A stretch of 64,000 bases of DNA from Syntrophobacterales bacterium Delta_02 (GTDB lineage Bacteria > Desulfobacterota > Syntrophorhabdia > Syntrophorhabdales > Syntrophorhabdaceae), in the NCBI GenBank assembly GCA_001603955.1, contig LVAA01000079.1, forward strand, positions 1 to 64,000, given 5' to 3'. Position 1 is the first letter of the stretch, and each line of letters opens with the position of its first letter. Made by a program: the position numbers and the translations under genes. Below the pieces are notes generated by a model. That model made no database searches. It was not told the origin of the DNA and saw only the letters and a list, made by a program, of their open reading frames with translations. This document shows positions 9,096-17,023 of the stretch, piece after piece.

Positions 9096-10235
9096 CTAAA
9101 GGTCTTTGAGACAGTCTGTCGCGGCGGCAACGCCCGCCCCCATCGTGAAGGCATAGCCAAGGTCCCTGAGCGCGAACTCGATGGCCGCGACGGCCGTTAT
9201 GACATCGTACTTGTCTGCGTAGCCGAGGGTCGCCAAACGAAATATCTTCCCTTTCAGCTGGTCCTGTCCGCCGGCGCCGGTGACCCCGTACTTCTTCCAG
9301 AGGGTCTTGTATACCGCCTGTCCGTCAATGCCTTCCGGGGCGCAGATGGCCGTGACCGCCGGAGAGGGATTCCTGGAGAACACCTCGAGGCCGATCGCCC
9401 TGGCGCCTTCCCGGGTCGCCCTGGCAAGCATGTCGCTCCTGCGGTAGACATTTTCCAGGCCTTCCTCCCTGAGGAGCCGCAAGGACTCCCTCAAGCCCAC
9501 GATCAGCGAGATGGCGGGGGTGAAGTTGGTCTGGTTCTTTTTCAGATTGTCCCGCTCCTTTGCCCAGTTGAAATAGAACCTGGGCATCCGGGAAGCCTTG
9601 CTGAACTCCCAGGCCTTGTCGCTGACCCCGGCAAAGGCCAGCCCCGGCGGGAGCATAAGGGCCTTCTGGGACCCGCCTATCAGGACGTCGATGCCCCAGT
9701 CGTCCATGGGCAGGGCAAAGACCCCCACACCGGTTATCCCGTCGACGACCATCAACGTGCCGGGACACCCCCTGACGATGTCGGCAACCTCCTTCACGGG
9801 GAACATGGTCCCTGTGGACGTCTCCGTTGCCTGCATGTAGACCGCCTTCGCGTCGGGGTTCTCCCTGAGGGTCCTTTCGACCGCCGCGGGGTCGAGGACA
9901 TCACCCCAGGGGAGGTCGATGTTCACGGACTCCACGCCATAGGCACTGCAGATCTCCGCCCACCGTTCTCCGAACTTGCCGCTGCGGACCACGATGGCCT
10001 TGTCCCCCGGTGAAAGCATGTTCGTCACGGCGCCTTCCATCGCGCCTGTGCCCGATGATGAGAAAATGAGCACCTCGTTCGCGGTGCCGAAGAGATGTCT
10101 CAAGTTCTCCCTGACCTCATCCACCACTACTTCGAACATGGGATTGCGGTGATGGACCATGGGCTCCGCCATCTTGAGTAATACCTCCGGCGGGATCTGG
10201 GTCGGGCCCGGTGCGAGCAAGTACCGTTTAAGCAT
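9096..10235 (-). CDS. class V PLP-dependent aminotransferase (alanine/serine-glyoxylate type)
   Basis: The 379-residue protein belongs to the alanine-glyoxylate/serine-pyruvate aminotransferase family. It has the N-terminal signature LLAPGPTQIP and the Schiff-base lysine in IGGSQKALMLPPG. It probably moves amino groups between serine or alanine and glyoxylate or pyruvate. It lacks the catalytic cysteine loop of IscS/NifS, so it is not the sulfur donor for the divergent iscU-like gene. Start candidates are TTG 10241, ATG 10238 and ATG 10235; AGGAG lies 7 nt before the last, which I use. Confidence 0.88.
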   Translation of the reverse strand: MLKRYLLAPGPTQIPPEVLLKMAEPMVHHRNPMFEVVVDEVRENLRHLFGTANEVLIFSSSGTGAMEGAVTNMLSPGDKAIVVRSGKFGERWAEICSAYGVESVNIDLPWGDVLDPAAVERTLRENPDAKAVYMQATETSTGTMFPVKEVADIVRGCPGTLMVVDGITGVGVFALPMDDWGIDVLIGGSQKALMLPPGLAFAGVSDKAWEFSKASRMPRFYFNWAKERDNLKKNQTNFTPAISLIVGLRESLRLLREEGLENVYRRSDMLARATREGARAIGLEVFSRNPSPAVTAICAPEGIDGQAVYKTLWKKYGVTGAGGQDQLKGKIFRLATLGYADKYDVITAVAAIEFALRDLGYAFTMGAGVAAATDCLKDL

Positions 10236-10263
10236 CATCAATCTCCTTAATTTTAATGCTAGT

Positions 10264-10292
10264 TTCTAACAAATTCGTCTCAAAAGCGTCAA
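10264..10292 (-). promoter_or_regulatory. sigma70-type promoter for the class V aminotransferase
   Basis: On the minus strand TTGACG is followed after 17 nt by TTAGAA, about 30 nt upstream of the start. It is divergent from, and close to, the promoter of the iscU-like gene. Confidence 0.45.
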
Positions 10293-10303
10293 GCAAAATG
10301 ATA

Positions 10304-10333
10304 TTACAAAAGGTCTGCCGTTTATGCTATATT
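10304..10333 (+). promoter_or_regulatory. promoter of the iscU-like gene
   Basis: TTACAA, an 18-nt spacer and TATATT, with the extended -10 dinucleotide TG (TGCTATATT), lie 50 nt upstream of the iscU-like start. The region is shared with the divergent aminotransferase promoter. Confidence 0.5.
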
Positions 10334-10382
10334 TCACCTATACGATTCGTCCCGTCCTCGCGGGGAACAACAGGAGGCAACA

Positions 10383-10778
10383 ATGTCCCAGGGACCATAC
10401 AGCGATACAGTGATGGACCATTTCGAGCATCCCAGAAACATGGGCGAGATAGAAGAGGCCGATGGCATGGCGCAGGTTGGCAACCCCGCCTGTGGCGACG
10501 TGACGAGGATCTTCCTTAAGATAGAGAACGGTCGCATCGTCGACGTCAAGTTCAAGACCTTCGGTTGCGCGGCTGCGATCGCGTCGAGCAGCATGACGAC
10601 GGAACTCATCAAGGGAAAGACCATCGATGAAGCGCTCGCGCTCACGAATGAGGTTGTTGCGCGGGAGCTTGGCGGACTTCCCGAAGCAAAGCTGCACTGT
10701 TCGGTCATGGCGGAAGAGGCTCTGCGGGCCGCCATCGAAGATTACAAGAGGAAACACGGGCAACAGGACAACACATGA
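10383..10778 (+). CDS. IscU/NifU-type iron-sulfur cluster scaffold protein
   Basis: This 131-residue protein is an Fe-S assembly scaffold. The three ligand cysteines are present, in NPACGD, FGCAAAIASSS and LHCSVMAEE. The C-terminus lacks the extra domains of full NifU. AGGAGG stands 6 nt before the ATG. No IscS, IscR or HscBA gene is next to it, so the sulfur source must be encoded elsewhere. Its stop overlaps the start of the yjbQ-like gene by 4 nt (ATGA), which implies translational coupling. Confidence 0.93.
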   Translation: MSQGPYSDTVMDHFEHPRNMGEIEEADGMAQVGNPACGDVTRIFLKIENGRIVDVKFKTFGCAAAIASSSMTTELIKGKTIDEALALTNEVVARELGGLPEAKLHCSVMAEEALRAAIEDYKRKHGQQDNT

Positions 10779-11158
10779 CGGAATTCCATGTCAGAACATC
10801 GAAGAGGGTCGAGGCCCTGAACATAACCGGCCAGGTCATGAACGCGGCAAAGGGACACCCGGGAAAGATCCTCCACGTCTACACCCCCCACACGACGTGC
10901 GCCATTACCATCAATGAAAATGCCGACCCCGATGTAATGCGCGACATTATCGAGGCGCTGGACAGGATGGTGCCCGCCGGCCATCCCTACCGGCACAGGG
11001 AAGGGAATTCCGATGCCCACATCAAGGCGGTCCTCGTCGGTGCATCGGTAAGCATCCCCCTTTCCGGTGACACGCCCGGGCTGGGGACGTGGCAGGGCGT
11101 CTTTCTCATGGAATTCGACGGGCCGCGGGAGCGAAGGGTCCAGGTAACGGTGGCATGA
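10775..11158 (+). CDS. YjbQ family protein (UPF0047)
   Basis: This 127-residue protein belongs to the YjbQ/UPF0047 family, recognised by VYTPHTTCAITINENADPDV, HREGNSDAHIKA and GTWQGVFLMEFDGPR. Some members have weak thiamine-phosphate synthase activity, but the true role is not settled. The His and Glu/Asp residues in these motifs are the likely metal or substrate ligands. It overlaps the iscU-like gene by 4 nt. Confidence 0.9.
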   Translation: MTEFHVRTSKRVEALNITGQVMNAAKGHPGKILHVYTPHTTCAITINENADPDVMRDIIEALDRMVPAGHPYRHREGNSDAHIKAVLVGASVSIPLSGDTPGLGTWQGVFLMEFDGPRERRVQVTVA

Positions 11159-11202
11159 GAAGGCAAGACGATTGCCGCAAGACATTATAGATGGAGAACC
11201 CA

Positions 11203-11667
11203 ATGATAAAACTGAGAACGATATGTGTCATAACACTATGTCTCGTCCTCTTCGCCGCCTTCGCGACGGCGGTCCTTGCGAAGAATGAAAAGGTCGCGAC
11301 ACCGAAGGAGTACGGAGCCTATATCAAGACAAGCAAGGGGTTCGTCAGACTGTTACCCAACATCGTCTTCGATGAGAACGGGGTCGTTTTCGTGGAATCC
11401 AACAATCCCGCCCATTTTTTCCTCAAGGATTTCCAGTACTTCGTCCTCTACGGCAACTATGAGATGAGCGTGCTCACCGTGAACCCCATGGGCTTCTATC
11501 AGCCGTCGGCACTCGGCAAACCGCGTTTCGCCTTCGGAAAGAACATCGGCATCGACGTCAAGCCCCAGGGCAAGGACATGTACATCATAAAACCGAAAGA
11601 ATTGCTCGGCAGGGGATACTACAGCATCTGGATCAACGACACGGCATGGGATTTCATGCTGGATTAA
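11203..11667 (+). CDS. secreted protein of unknown function
   Basis: I do not recognise this 154-residue protein. It has a good Sec signal peptide (ICVITLCLVLFAAFA, cleavage near VLA-KN), followed by a predicted beta-rich domain rich in aromatic residues (FFLKDFQYFVLYGNY, GYYSIWINDTAWDF). It is probably periplasmic. I prefer ATG 11203 over ATG 11191 because GGAG lies 7 nt before it. It lies 44 nt downstream of yjbQ, and a large palindromic element follows. Confidence 0.75.
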   Translation: MIKLRTICVITLCLVLFAAFATAVLAKNEKVATPKEYGAYIKTSKGFVRLLPNIVFDENGVVFVESNNPAHFFLKDFQYFVLYGNYEMSVLTVNPMGFYQPSALGKPRFAFGKNIGIDVKPQGKDMYIIKPKELLGRGYYSIWINDTAWDFMLD

Positions 11668-11668
11668 A

Positions 11669-11813
11669 ACGGGCTTGAATAGCTTGAGCCGCTTGAACCG
11701 CTTGAGCGTTTAAAGAAAAAAGAGACCCCTGTCGTGCTCAGTCACACAGGGGTCATTGTCTTTCTAACGTTCAAGCGGCTCTCAAGCCATTCAAGCGGTT
11801 CAAGCCGGTTTTT
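11669..11813. repeat. palindromic GCTTGAA 9-nt word element with internal terminator hairpin
   Basis: The left arm consists of four consecutive 9-nt words of the form GCTTGARNN. The right arm carries their reverse complements (TTCAAGCNN). Between them GACCCCTGT pairs with ACAGGGGTC (11724-11754), flanked by an A-rich run on the left and a T-rich run on the right, so it could terminate transcription in both directions. The right arm ends at the 3' end of the tRNA-Cys gene. Confidence 0.7.
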
Positions 11814-11814
11814 T

Positions 11815-11889
11815 TGGAGGCGGCATCCGGATTTGAACCGGAGAATAACGGTTTTGCAGACCGTCGCCTTACCACTTGGCTATGCCGCC
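11815..11889 (-). tRNA. tRNA-Cys (GCA)
   Basis: On the minus strand the acceptor arms GGCGGCA and TGCCGCC pair. The anticodon loop CTGCAAA carries GCA, and the T-loop GGTTCAAATCC is intact. The 3' CCA is encoded. It lies 57 nt downstream of tRNA-Gly on the same strand and is probably cotranscribed with it. Confidence 0.95.
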
Positions 11890-11946
11890 ATGAATTCAAG
11901 GACCAGGCGAGCCGCGTCGGCAACTCGTAAGGTTTGTAGGTTGTTA

Positions 11947-12021
<75 letters not shown>

Positions 12022-12032
12022 GCGTGTGTTTC

Positions 12033-12061
12033 TTATAATACAAACCCCTCCTCGATGTCAA
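12033..12061 (-). promoter_or_regulatory. promoter of the tRNA-Gly/tRNA-Cys unit
   Basis: On the minus strand TTGACA and TTATAA are separated by 17 nt, or TATAAG by 18 nt. This places transcription start about 4 nt before the tRNA-Gly 5' end. Confidence 0.65.
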
Positions 12062-12297
12062 GACGGAAAAGGTACGGCCGCCTCGAACCCACGACGCAAA
12101 AAAACCGGAGGAGACCCGGATAATCTCCCCCGGCATTCAGCAGGCAAGCCAGCTACCCTGCATCTTCATTCACCGTTAACGGGGCCGGGGTTCACACCCT
12201 TCGTCAGCCCCCTGTCGCGCCGACCCGTGATCCCCCTTCCGGGAACCTCTGCCGACCATTCAATGTGTTTATAATATACACCGTCCTGTCATTTTTC
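12062..12297. other. intergenic region without recognised features
   Basis: Between the tRNA promoter and the operator upstream of the Crp/Fnr gene I see no credible ORF or RNA gene. There is a TATAAT near 12270 without a good -35 box, and a weak GGAGA/TCTCC hairpin near 12110. Confidence 0.4.
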
Positions 12298-12313
12298 TGT
12301 AAAATAGGCTACA
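12298..12313. promoter_or_regulatory. candidate Crp/Fnr-type operator upstream of the regulator gene
   Basis: TGTAAAATAGGCTACA is a dyad (TGTA-N8-TACA). It differs at two positions from the perfect dyad TGTAAAATAGCTTACA upstream of gpgS. It overlaps the probable promoter of the crp-like gene (TGCTAGTTT follows at 12318), which would suit autorepression. Confidence 0.55.
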
Positions 12314-12333
12314 TTCGTGCTAGTTTTTATAGG

Positions 12334-13053
12334 ATGAAGACAAAGAGAGCCGAAAACCAAACGTCCCTGCCCTATTTTTCCGACTCGCCCTATGTCACGG
12401 ACAACGTCGGCAAGTTCACGGACGAACTGGACACCCTCCTCGCCATCGGGCGCCTCAGGCATTACAGTTCCGGTCAGATCGTATACCTGCAGGGAGAAGA
12501 GAGCACGAACTTCTACTTTGTCAGGGACGGGAAGGTCAAGGTAAGCATTTTCAAGGAGAATGGCTCCGAGAAGATACTCGCCATCCAGGAGGACAATACC
12601 TTTTTCGGCGAAAGCGCGGCCTTTGACCGTTATCCCTATTTCGCCACGGCAACGGTCATGGAGGAATCGGACATCTACGCCTTCGATATCGAAGAGACCG
12701 AGGCCCTGCTGAAGGCACACCCCGAGGTTTCACTTCTCATCATTACCTCCATCATCAGAAAGCTCAGGCTTCTCGGGCTCCAGGTGGAGGGCCTTTCCTT
12801 CCTGGACGCACAAAAACGTGTGGCCAGCATTCTTTTGAAGCTCATGCACGAGGTCGGGGAACCCGTGGCCGGCGGGATCCTCATAAAGAAGAGGATCACC
12901 CACGAGGACCTTGCCAATATCACGGGGCTATCAAGGGTGACGGTAACGAATGTTCTCAACTACCTGGACAGACTGAAGCTCATCACGAAAGGGCGGCTGC
13001 GATACACGATCATCGACCGCGCCAGGCTCGAATCCTTCGTCCGGTCAAAATGA
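12334..13053 (+). CDS. Crp/Fnr family transcriptional regulator
   Basis: The 239-residue protein has an N-terminal cyclic-nucleotide-binding-like beta roll (residues about 25-140, with IVYLQGEESTNFYFVRDGKVKV and FFGESAAFDRYPYFATA). A dimerisation helix and a C-terminal winged helix-turn-helix follow (about 170-235, with THEDLANITGLSRVTVTNVLNYL). No N-terminal cysteine cluster is present, so it is not an oxygen-sensing FNR of the classical type. The ORF track starts earlier, but ATG 12334 fits the family. Its stop overlaps the dctP-like start by 4 nt, so it probably regulates its own TRAP-transporter operon. Confidence 0.9.
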   Translation: MKTKRAENQTSLPYFSDSPYVTDNVGKFTDELDTLLAIGRLRHYSSGQIVYLQGEESTNFYFVRDGKVKVSIFKENGSEKILAIQEDNTFFGESAAFDRYPYFATATVMEESDIYAFDIEETEALLKAHPEVSLLIITSIIRKLRLLGLQVEGLSFLDAQKRVASILLKLMHEVGEPVAGGILIKKRITHEDLANITGLSRVTVTNVLNYLDRLKLITKGRLRYTIIDRARLESFVRSK

Positions 13054-14033
13054 ACAGGATACCCCTCACTTTTTGGAACATGGCATGTTGTCTTGCCCTG
13101 GTCGCCGCCTGCCTCCTTCCCGCCTCCCCGGCGCGTTGTGCCCGCCTGAGAACGATCACCTTCGCAACGACGAACACCGTGTGGGTGAGACAGTTCCAGC
13201 TCTTTACCGACGCGGTACACCGTGACAGCAGCGGAGAGACCCGTTTTCAGTTCGTGGGGGGGCCCGAGGCGATCCCACCCTTTGAACAGATCGAGGCGGT
13301 AAAAAAGGGCGTCGTGGATATCGCCCTTCTGCCCGCGGCCTATTTCGTGGCCCAGATGCCCGAAGCCGATGCCATGAAGCTTTCTCCCCATTCTCCCATG
13401 GAAGAACGAAAAAAGGGGATCTTCGCGTTTTACAGGGAACTGATGGAGAAGAATCTCGACGTCATCTATCTCGGGAAGATAACGGGCGGGATCAGGTATC
13501 ACCTCTACCTGAGGAAGCCTTTGAAAGGACCCGACCTCAAAGGGCTCAAGATCAGGGTAACCCCCATCTACGAGCCCTTCGTCAGGGCCCTTGGCGGGGT
13601 TGGCGTCACGACGGCCCCGGGAGAGGTCTACGTCGCCCTCGAAAGGGCCATTGTGGACGGTTTCGGCTGGCCGTCCATCGGCGTTCACGAGATGGGATGG
13701 GAAGAGGTGGTCCGCTATGTCATCGACCCCGGTTTTTACCAGACCGATGTCTGCGTGCTCGTGAACAGGAGAACCTGGGATGGTCTTCCCCCCACGGAAA
13801 GAAAGCTCATTGCGGGAGCCGCCGAGAGAGCAGAGCGGGAGACCTATGACCTCGCCCGGAAACTGGCCCGGCAGGAAAGGCAGTTTCTGCTTTCCCGGGG
13901 AATACAGGTGATAGAGTTCAAGGACGGCGAAAGAGAGTTCTACCTCGACACGGCCTACCGGGCAGGCTGGGAGAAGGTCATCGCAAAGAGTCCCGTCATC
14001 GGGGGGCGTCTCAAGAAGTTGATGGGGCGGTGA
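13050..14033 (+). CDS. TRAP transporter substrate-binding protein (DctP family)
   Basis: This periplasmic binding protein of 327 residues has a signal peptide (cleavage near ARC-AR). Its DctP features include the conserved Arg-bearing LKGLKIRVTPIYEPFVRALGG and EVYVALERAIVDGF segments. In the family that arginine binds the substrate carboxylate. The actual ligand (C4-dicarboxylate, other organic acid or compatible solute) cannot be read from the sequence. It is coupled to the Crp/Fnr gene by a 4-nt overlap and is followed 1 nt later by dctQ. Confidence 0.9.
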   Translation: MNRIPLTFWNMACCLALVAACLLPASPARCARLRTITFATTNTVWVRQFQLFTDAVHRDSSGETRFQFVGGPEAIPPFEQIEAVKKGVVDIALLPAAYFVAQMPEADAMKLSPHSPMEERKKGIFAFYRELMEKNLDVIYLGKITGGIRYHLYLRKPLKGPDLKGLKIRVTPIYEPFVRALGGVGVTTAPGEVYVALERAIVDGFGWPSIGVHEMGWEEVVRYVIDPGFYQTDVCVLVNRRTWDGLPPTERKLIAGAAERAERETYDLARKLARQERQFLLSRGIQVIEFKDGEREFYLDTAYRAGWEKVIAKSPVIGGRLKKLMGR

Positions 14034-14034
14034 T

Positions 14035-14511
14035 GTGAGGCGTTTCCTTTCCAGGACCCTCGACGCCGCGGCCGTATTCTCGGCCGCCTGCATTGCATTC
14101 ATCACCCTTTCGATATGCTGTGAGGTCATAGCCAGGTATTTCCTGCACCGGCCCCTGCGGTGGACCGTTGAAATATCGGAATACCTGCAGATCTACTTTG
14201 CCTTTCTCGGCGCCGCCTGGGTTCTGAGAAAAAAGGGGCACGTCAGCCTGGATATCGTGGTGGGCCGGCTCGGCCCCCGGTGCAGAAGAGCCTTCAGGCT
14301 CGCAACGGACATACTCGTTATCCTTGTGGCCGCAACGTTGTCCTTCTTCGCGGCCGTCGTCGCGCTGGAACAGTTCCTTCTCGGAACACCCGTGATCAAG
14401 TCATTGGAAGTGCCGAAGTGGATCGTCATTGCACCCATACCCGTTGGCATGTTCCTCGTCGCGGTCGAATCCTTCGTCGGGCTCATCGACGATCTGCAAG
14501 GCGAGAACTGA
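14035..14511 (+). CDS. TRAP transporter small permease (DctQ family)
   Basis: This 158-residue membrane protein has four predicted helices and the family segment RRPLRWTVEISEYLQIYFAFLGAAW-like region with the conserved E-x-S/E-Y. It assembles with the large permease DctM. The start is GTG, 1 nt after the dctP stop. Confidence 0.88.
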   Translation: MRRFLSRTLDAAAVFSAACIAFITLSICCEVIARYFLHRPLRWTVEISEYLQIYFAFLGAAWVLRKKGHVSLDIVVGRLGPRCRRAFRLATDILVILVAATLSFFAAVVALEQFLLGTPVIKSLEVPKWIVIAPIPVGMFLVAVESFVGLIDDLQGEN

Positions 14512-14512
14512 C

Positions 14513-15817
14513 GTGGAATGGTGGGCCATACTCCTCGTCTTCTTCGGTGGTTTCATCGGCCTTCTCGCGACCGGTCTCCCCGTTGCCTTCGCCTTCTTTC
14601 TCGTCAACATCATCGGGGCCTATTTCTTCATGGGGGGAACGGAAGGCATCAAGCAGCTCGTCCTTAACATGTACAGTTCGCTTGCCAACTTCACCCTGAC
14701 TCCCATACCCCTGTTCATATTCATGGGAGAAATACTCTTCAGATGCGGCATCGCGCGCAACGTCCTTAATATCTTCGACAAGTTCTTCGGCAGGATCCCG
14801 GGCAGACTTGGCATCCTGGCCGTCGCCGCCTCCACGTTCTTCTCCGGTCTCACGGGTTCAGCCATCAGCAACACGGCCCTTCTGGGCTCGTCACTCATGC
14901 CGGAGATGCGCTTGAGGGGCTACGGCAAACCGCTCATGATCGGCCCCATCATAGGGACCGGAGGACTTGCCATGATGATCCCGCCAAGCGCGCTTGCCGT
15001 CGTCCTCGGCTCCGTGGCACAGATATCCATATCGGGGATACTGATAGGGGGGATATTCCCGGGACTCATCATGGCATTTCTCTACGCATCCTACATCATA
15101 GGCAGGACGTTTCTCCAACCCTCCATAGCACCCGATTACGAGGTCCCAAGATCTGACCCCGTGAGCATAGTGAAAGAATTTCTCGTGTACGTCATGCCCC
15201 TGACGAGCGTCATCACCCTCGTTCTGGGACCCATATACATGGGGATCGCCACACCCACGGAGGCGGCCTCCCTGGGCTGCGTGGGGGCCCTGACGCTTTC
15301 CATCGTTTACAGGAAGCTCACTTTCTCCATATTCACCGAAGCCCTGGCAGCAACACTGAAAACAAGCTCCATGATCTTCCTCATAATAGCCGGTTCCGTG
15401 GGTTACAGCCAGATCATCTCTTTCAGCGGCGCCGGGGCGGGCCTGATCTCCGCCGTCGTCTCCCTCAACCTGCCCAACGTCCTCCTTATCACTATCATGC
15501 TCTCGATGTTGCTTCTGCTCGGCTGCTTCATGGACCAGATAGCCATGATGATGGTGACGGTGCCCCTCTTCATGCCCATCGTCTACCAGGCGAATATCGA
15601 TCCCCTCTGGTTCGGTATCATGATGCTCATCGCCCTCGACATCGGCTTCACTTCGCCGCCCTTCGGACTCCTTCTTTTTGTCATGAAGGGGATAGCTTCG
15701 GACGATATCACCATGATGGACATCTACAAGGCGGCCGTGCCCTTCATCGCCTGCAACCTCTTCACCCTCGCCCTTATCCTTGCGCTTCCGCGGATAGTGA
15801 TGGTCTTTCTAAAATAG
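14513..15817 (+). CDS. TRAP transporter large permease (DctM family)
   Basis: The 434-residue protein has about 12 membrane helices and DctM signatures such as FFSGLTGSAISNTALLGS and MIPPSALAVVLGSVA, which form the sodium- and substrate-transport core. The ORF track starts earlier; I use GTG 14513 (VEWWAILLVFFGG), 1 nt after the dctQ stop, as expected for a coupled operon and matching the family N-terminus. Confidence 0.9.
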   Translation: MEWWAILLVFFGGFIGLLATGLPVAFAFFLVNIIGAYFFMGGTEGIKQLVLNMYSSLANFTLTPIPLFIFMGEILFRCGIARNVLNIFDKFFGRIPGRLGILAVAASTFFSGLTGSAISNTALLGSSLMPEMRLRGYGKPLMIGPIIGTGGLAMMIPPSALAVVLGSVAQISISGILIGGIFPGLIMAFLYASYIIGRTFLQPSIAPDYEVPRSDPVSIVKEFLVYVMPLTSVITLVLGPIYMGIATPTEAASLGCVGALTLSIVYRKLTFSIFTEALAATLKTSSMIFLIIAGSVGYSQIISFSGAGAGLISAVVSLNLPNVLLITIMLSMLLLLGCFMDQIAMMMVTVPLFMPIVYQANIDPLWFGIMMLIALDIGFTSPPFGLLLFVMKGIASDDITMMDIYKAAVPFIACNLFTLALILALPRIVMVFLK

Positions 15818-15994
15818 AGACAAAGAATAACCAAATCTCAAATCACCAAAGAATGCCAATTCGCTGGATTCCAATGACCAAACGAGATACAGCAATACAC
15901 TCTTGTCCTATCCATCGTATGGTCAATTGGACGTTGGTGAATTTGTCACTATTCTTTTCCCCGGTCATTGGAATTTGGTCATTGGTTATTCTTT
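15817..15994. repeat. palindromic CCAATGA-word element after the TRAP operon
   Basis: GAGACAAAGAATAACCAA on the left matches, with one mismatch, the reverse complement of the right end (TTGGTTATTCTTTCTCTC). Inside each arm are repeated words such as CCAATGACCAAA and TTGGTCATTGG at about 7-nt spacing. It lies between the convergent dctM and phosphatase genes and could act as a bidirectional terminator. Confidence 0.6.
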
Positions 15995-16006
15995 CTCTCG
16001 ATCTGC

Positions 16007-16834
16007 TTACCGGTCAACCTTTTCGAGGAGTTGCATCACCGCCCGGTTCCAGCCCTCTGGTCCCGCTCCTTCGGCGCGTTCGAAACTCTCCGCCGCAAGG
16101 ATCCGGTCGTAACCGCCGCCGCCCTTTTCGACTATGATCGGCCGTTCCACGCATCGGAGCATGGGCAGGTCATTGGGGCTGTCGCCGAGCGCCACGGTCA
16201 TGACGTCGCCGTATTCCCTCCGGAACATCCCGGTGACGATGGAGACGGCCTTCCCCTTGTCGCTTTCCCCGAGGATGTGATAGAAGAGCCCCCGCGTGAT
16301 CCTGAAACCCTTTCTTTCTATGGAGGCAACCAGTTCTCCCCGCATCTGCGGATCGCCGCTGAACAAGAAGGGTTCGTCGAATTCCCGCTTTCCCGCCATG
16401 ACCGCCTCGGACAGGGGCAGGCCGGTTACGGTCGAGATCTCCTCGGCGGTCATGTCCCCGAACCCTCGAACATCGAACCCCTCATCGCGAAGCTGCGTGA
16501 GCGCCCCCCGCAAGTCCCGGTAACTGGCGCCGAGCCGAAGGACCAGATACCGGCTGTCGTCATCGTCGCCAGACGGGACCGATAACCCTCCGTCCATCGC
16601 AAAGTACCCGCGGGGCACGAAGACCGCGCCTCCGTTCTCCGCGATAAAAGGGTCGCCGTTCCGAAGCTTCACCCGGTAGTGCTCGATCTCGGCGCGTGTC
16701 TTGCTGGAACAAATGACTACGGGGATATGCCGCTCCCTGAGCATACCGAGCGCGGCCAGGGCCGGATCGAAGGAATAGGTCCGCGCGTCGAGGAGAGTTC
16801 CGTCCAGATCCGTGAACACAACGGTTCTCTTCAC
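16007..16834 (-). CDS. mannosyl/glucosyl-3-phosphoglycerate phosphatase (HAD family)
   Basis: The 275-residue HAD-IIB phosphatase has motif I FTDLDGTLLD, motif II VVICSSKTRAEIE and motif IV ALGDSPNDLPML. The sequence IAENGGAVFVPRGYF is characteristic of mannosyl-3-phosphoglycerate phosphatase. It should remove phosphate from the product of the divergent synthase gene, giving mannosyl- or glucosylglycerate. The ORF track begins upstream; I choose GTG 16834 (VKRTVVFTDLDG). Synthase and phosphatase are head-to-head, sharing a 189-nt control region, rather than in tandem. Confidence 0.85.
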   Translation of the reverse strand: MKRTVVFTDLDGTLLDARTYSFDPALAALGMLRERHIPVVICSSKTRAEIEHYRVKLRNGDPFIAENGGAVFVPRGYFAMDGGLSVPSGDDDDSRYLVLRLGASYRDLRGALTQLRDEGFDVRGFGDMTAEEISTVTGLPLSEAVMAGKREFDEPFLFSGDPQMRGELVASIERKGFRITRGLFYHILGESDKGKAVSIVTGMFRREYGDVMTVALGDSPNDLPMLRCVERPIIVEKGGGGYDRILAAESFERAEGAGPEGWNRAVMQLLEKVDR

Positions 16835-16954
16835 CGGTTCACCGCCTTTCCGGCACCCCCGCCCGAAGTCGACCGGCACATGCAGGCCCGTGGTCCTTTT
16901 ATGTGACGTATTATCATACTTATGATATGCTACCATATGGCGGTTTAAAGAGAG

Positions 16955-16970
16955 TGTAAAATAGCTTACA
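16955..16970. promoter_or_regulatory. candidate Crp/Fnr-type operator in the gpgS/gpgP intergenic region
   Basis: TGTAAAATAGCTTACA is a perfect TGTAA-N6-TTACA dyad. It shares 14 of 16 positions with the site upstream of the Crp/Fnr gene at 12298. It lies about 15 nt upstream of the candidate gpgS -35 region, a typical activator position. Confidence 0.6.
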
Positions 16971-16974
16971 GATT

Positions 16975-17005
16975 TTGGACCGCTTCTCAGATAGAGTGCT
17001 ACACT
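16975..17005 (+). promoter_or_regulatory. probable gpgS promoter
   Basis: An extended -10 TGCTACACT ends at 17005, with a weak TTGGAC at 16975-16980 (19-nt spacing). The long spacer is consistent with activator dependence. AGGAGG follows before the ATG. Confidence 0.4.
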
Positions 17006-17023
17006 ACATTTCAGGAGGTGAGC

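Noticed and set aside
9096-10235. IscS/NifS cysteine desulfurase for the divergent iscU-like gene
   Set aside because: The protein has the alanine/serine-glyoxylate aminotransferase N-terminus and lysine motif and lacks the catalytic Cys loop.
12062-12130. A third tRNA gene (TTCGA-like T-loop on the minus strand)
   Set aside because: The flanking bases do not form a T stem, and no acceptor or anticodon arm can be built around it.
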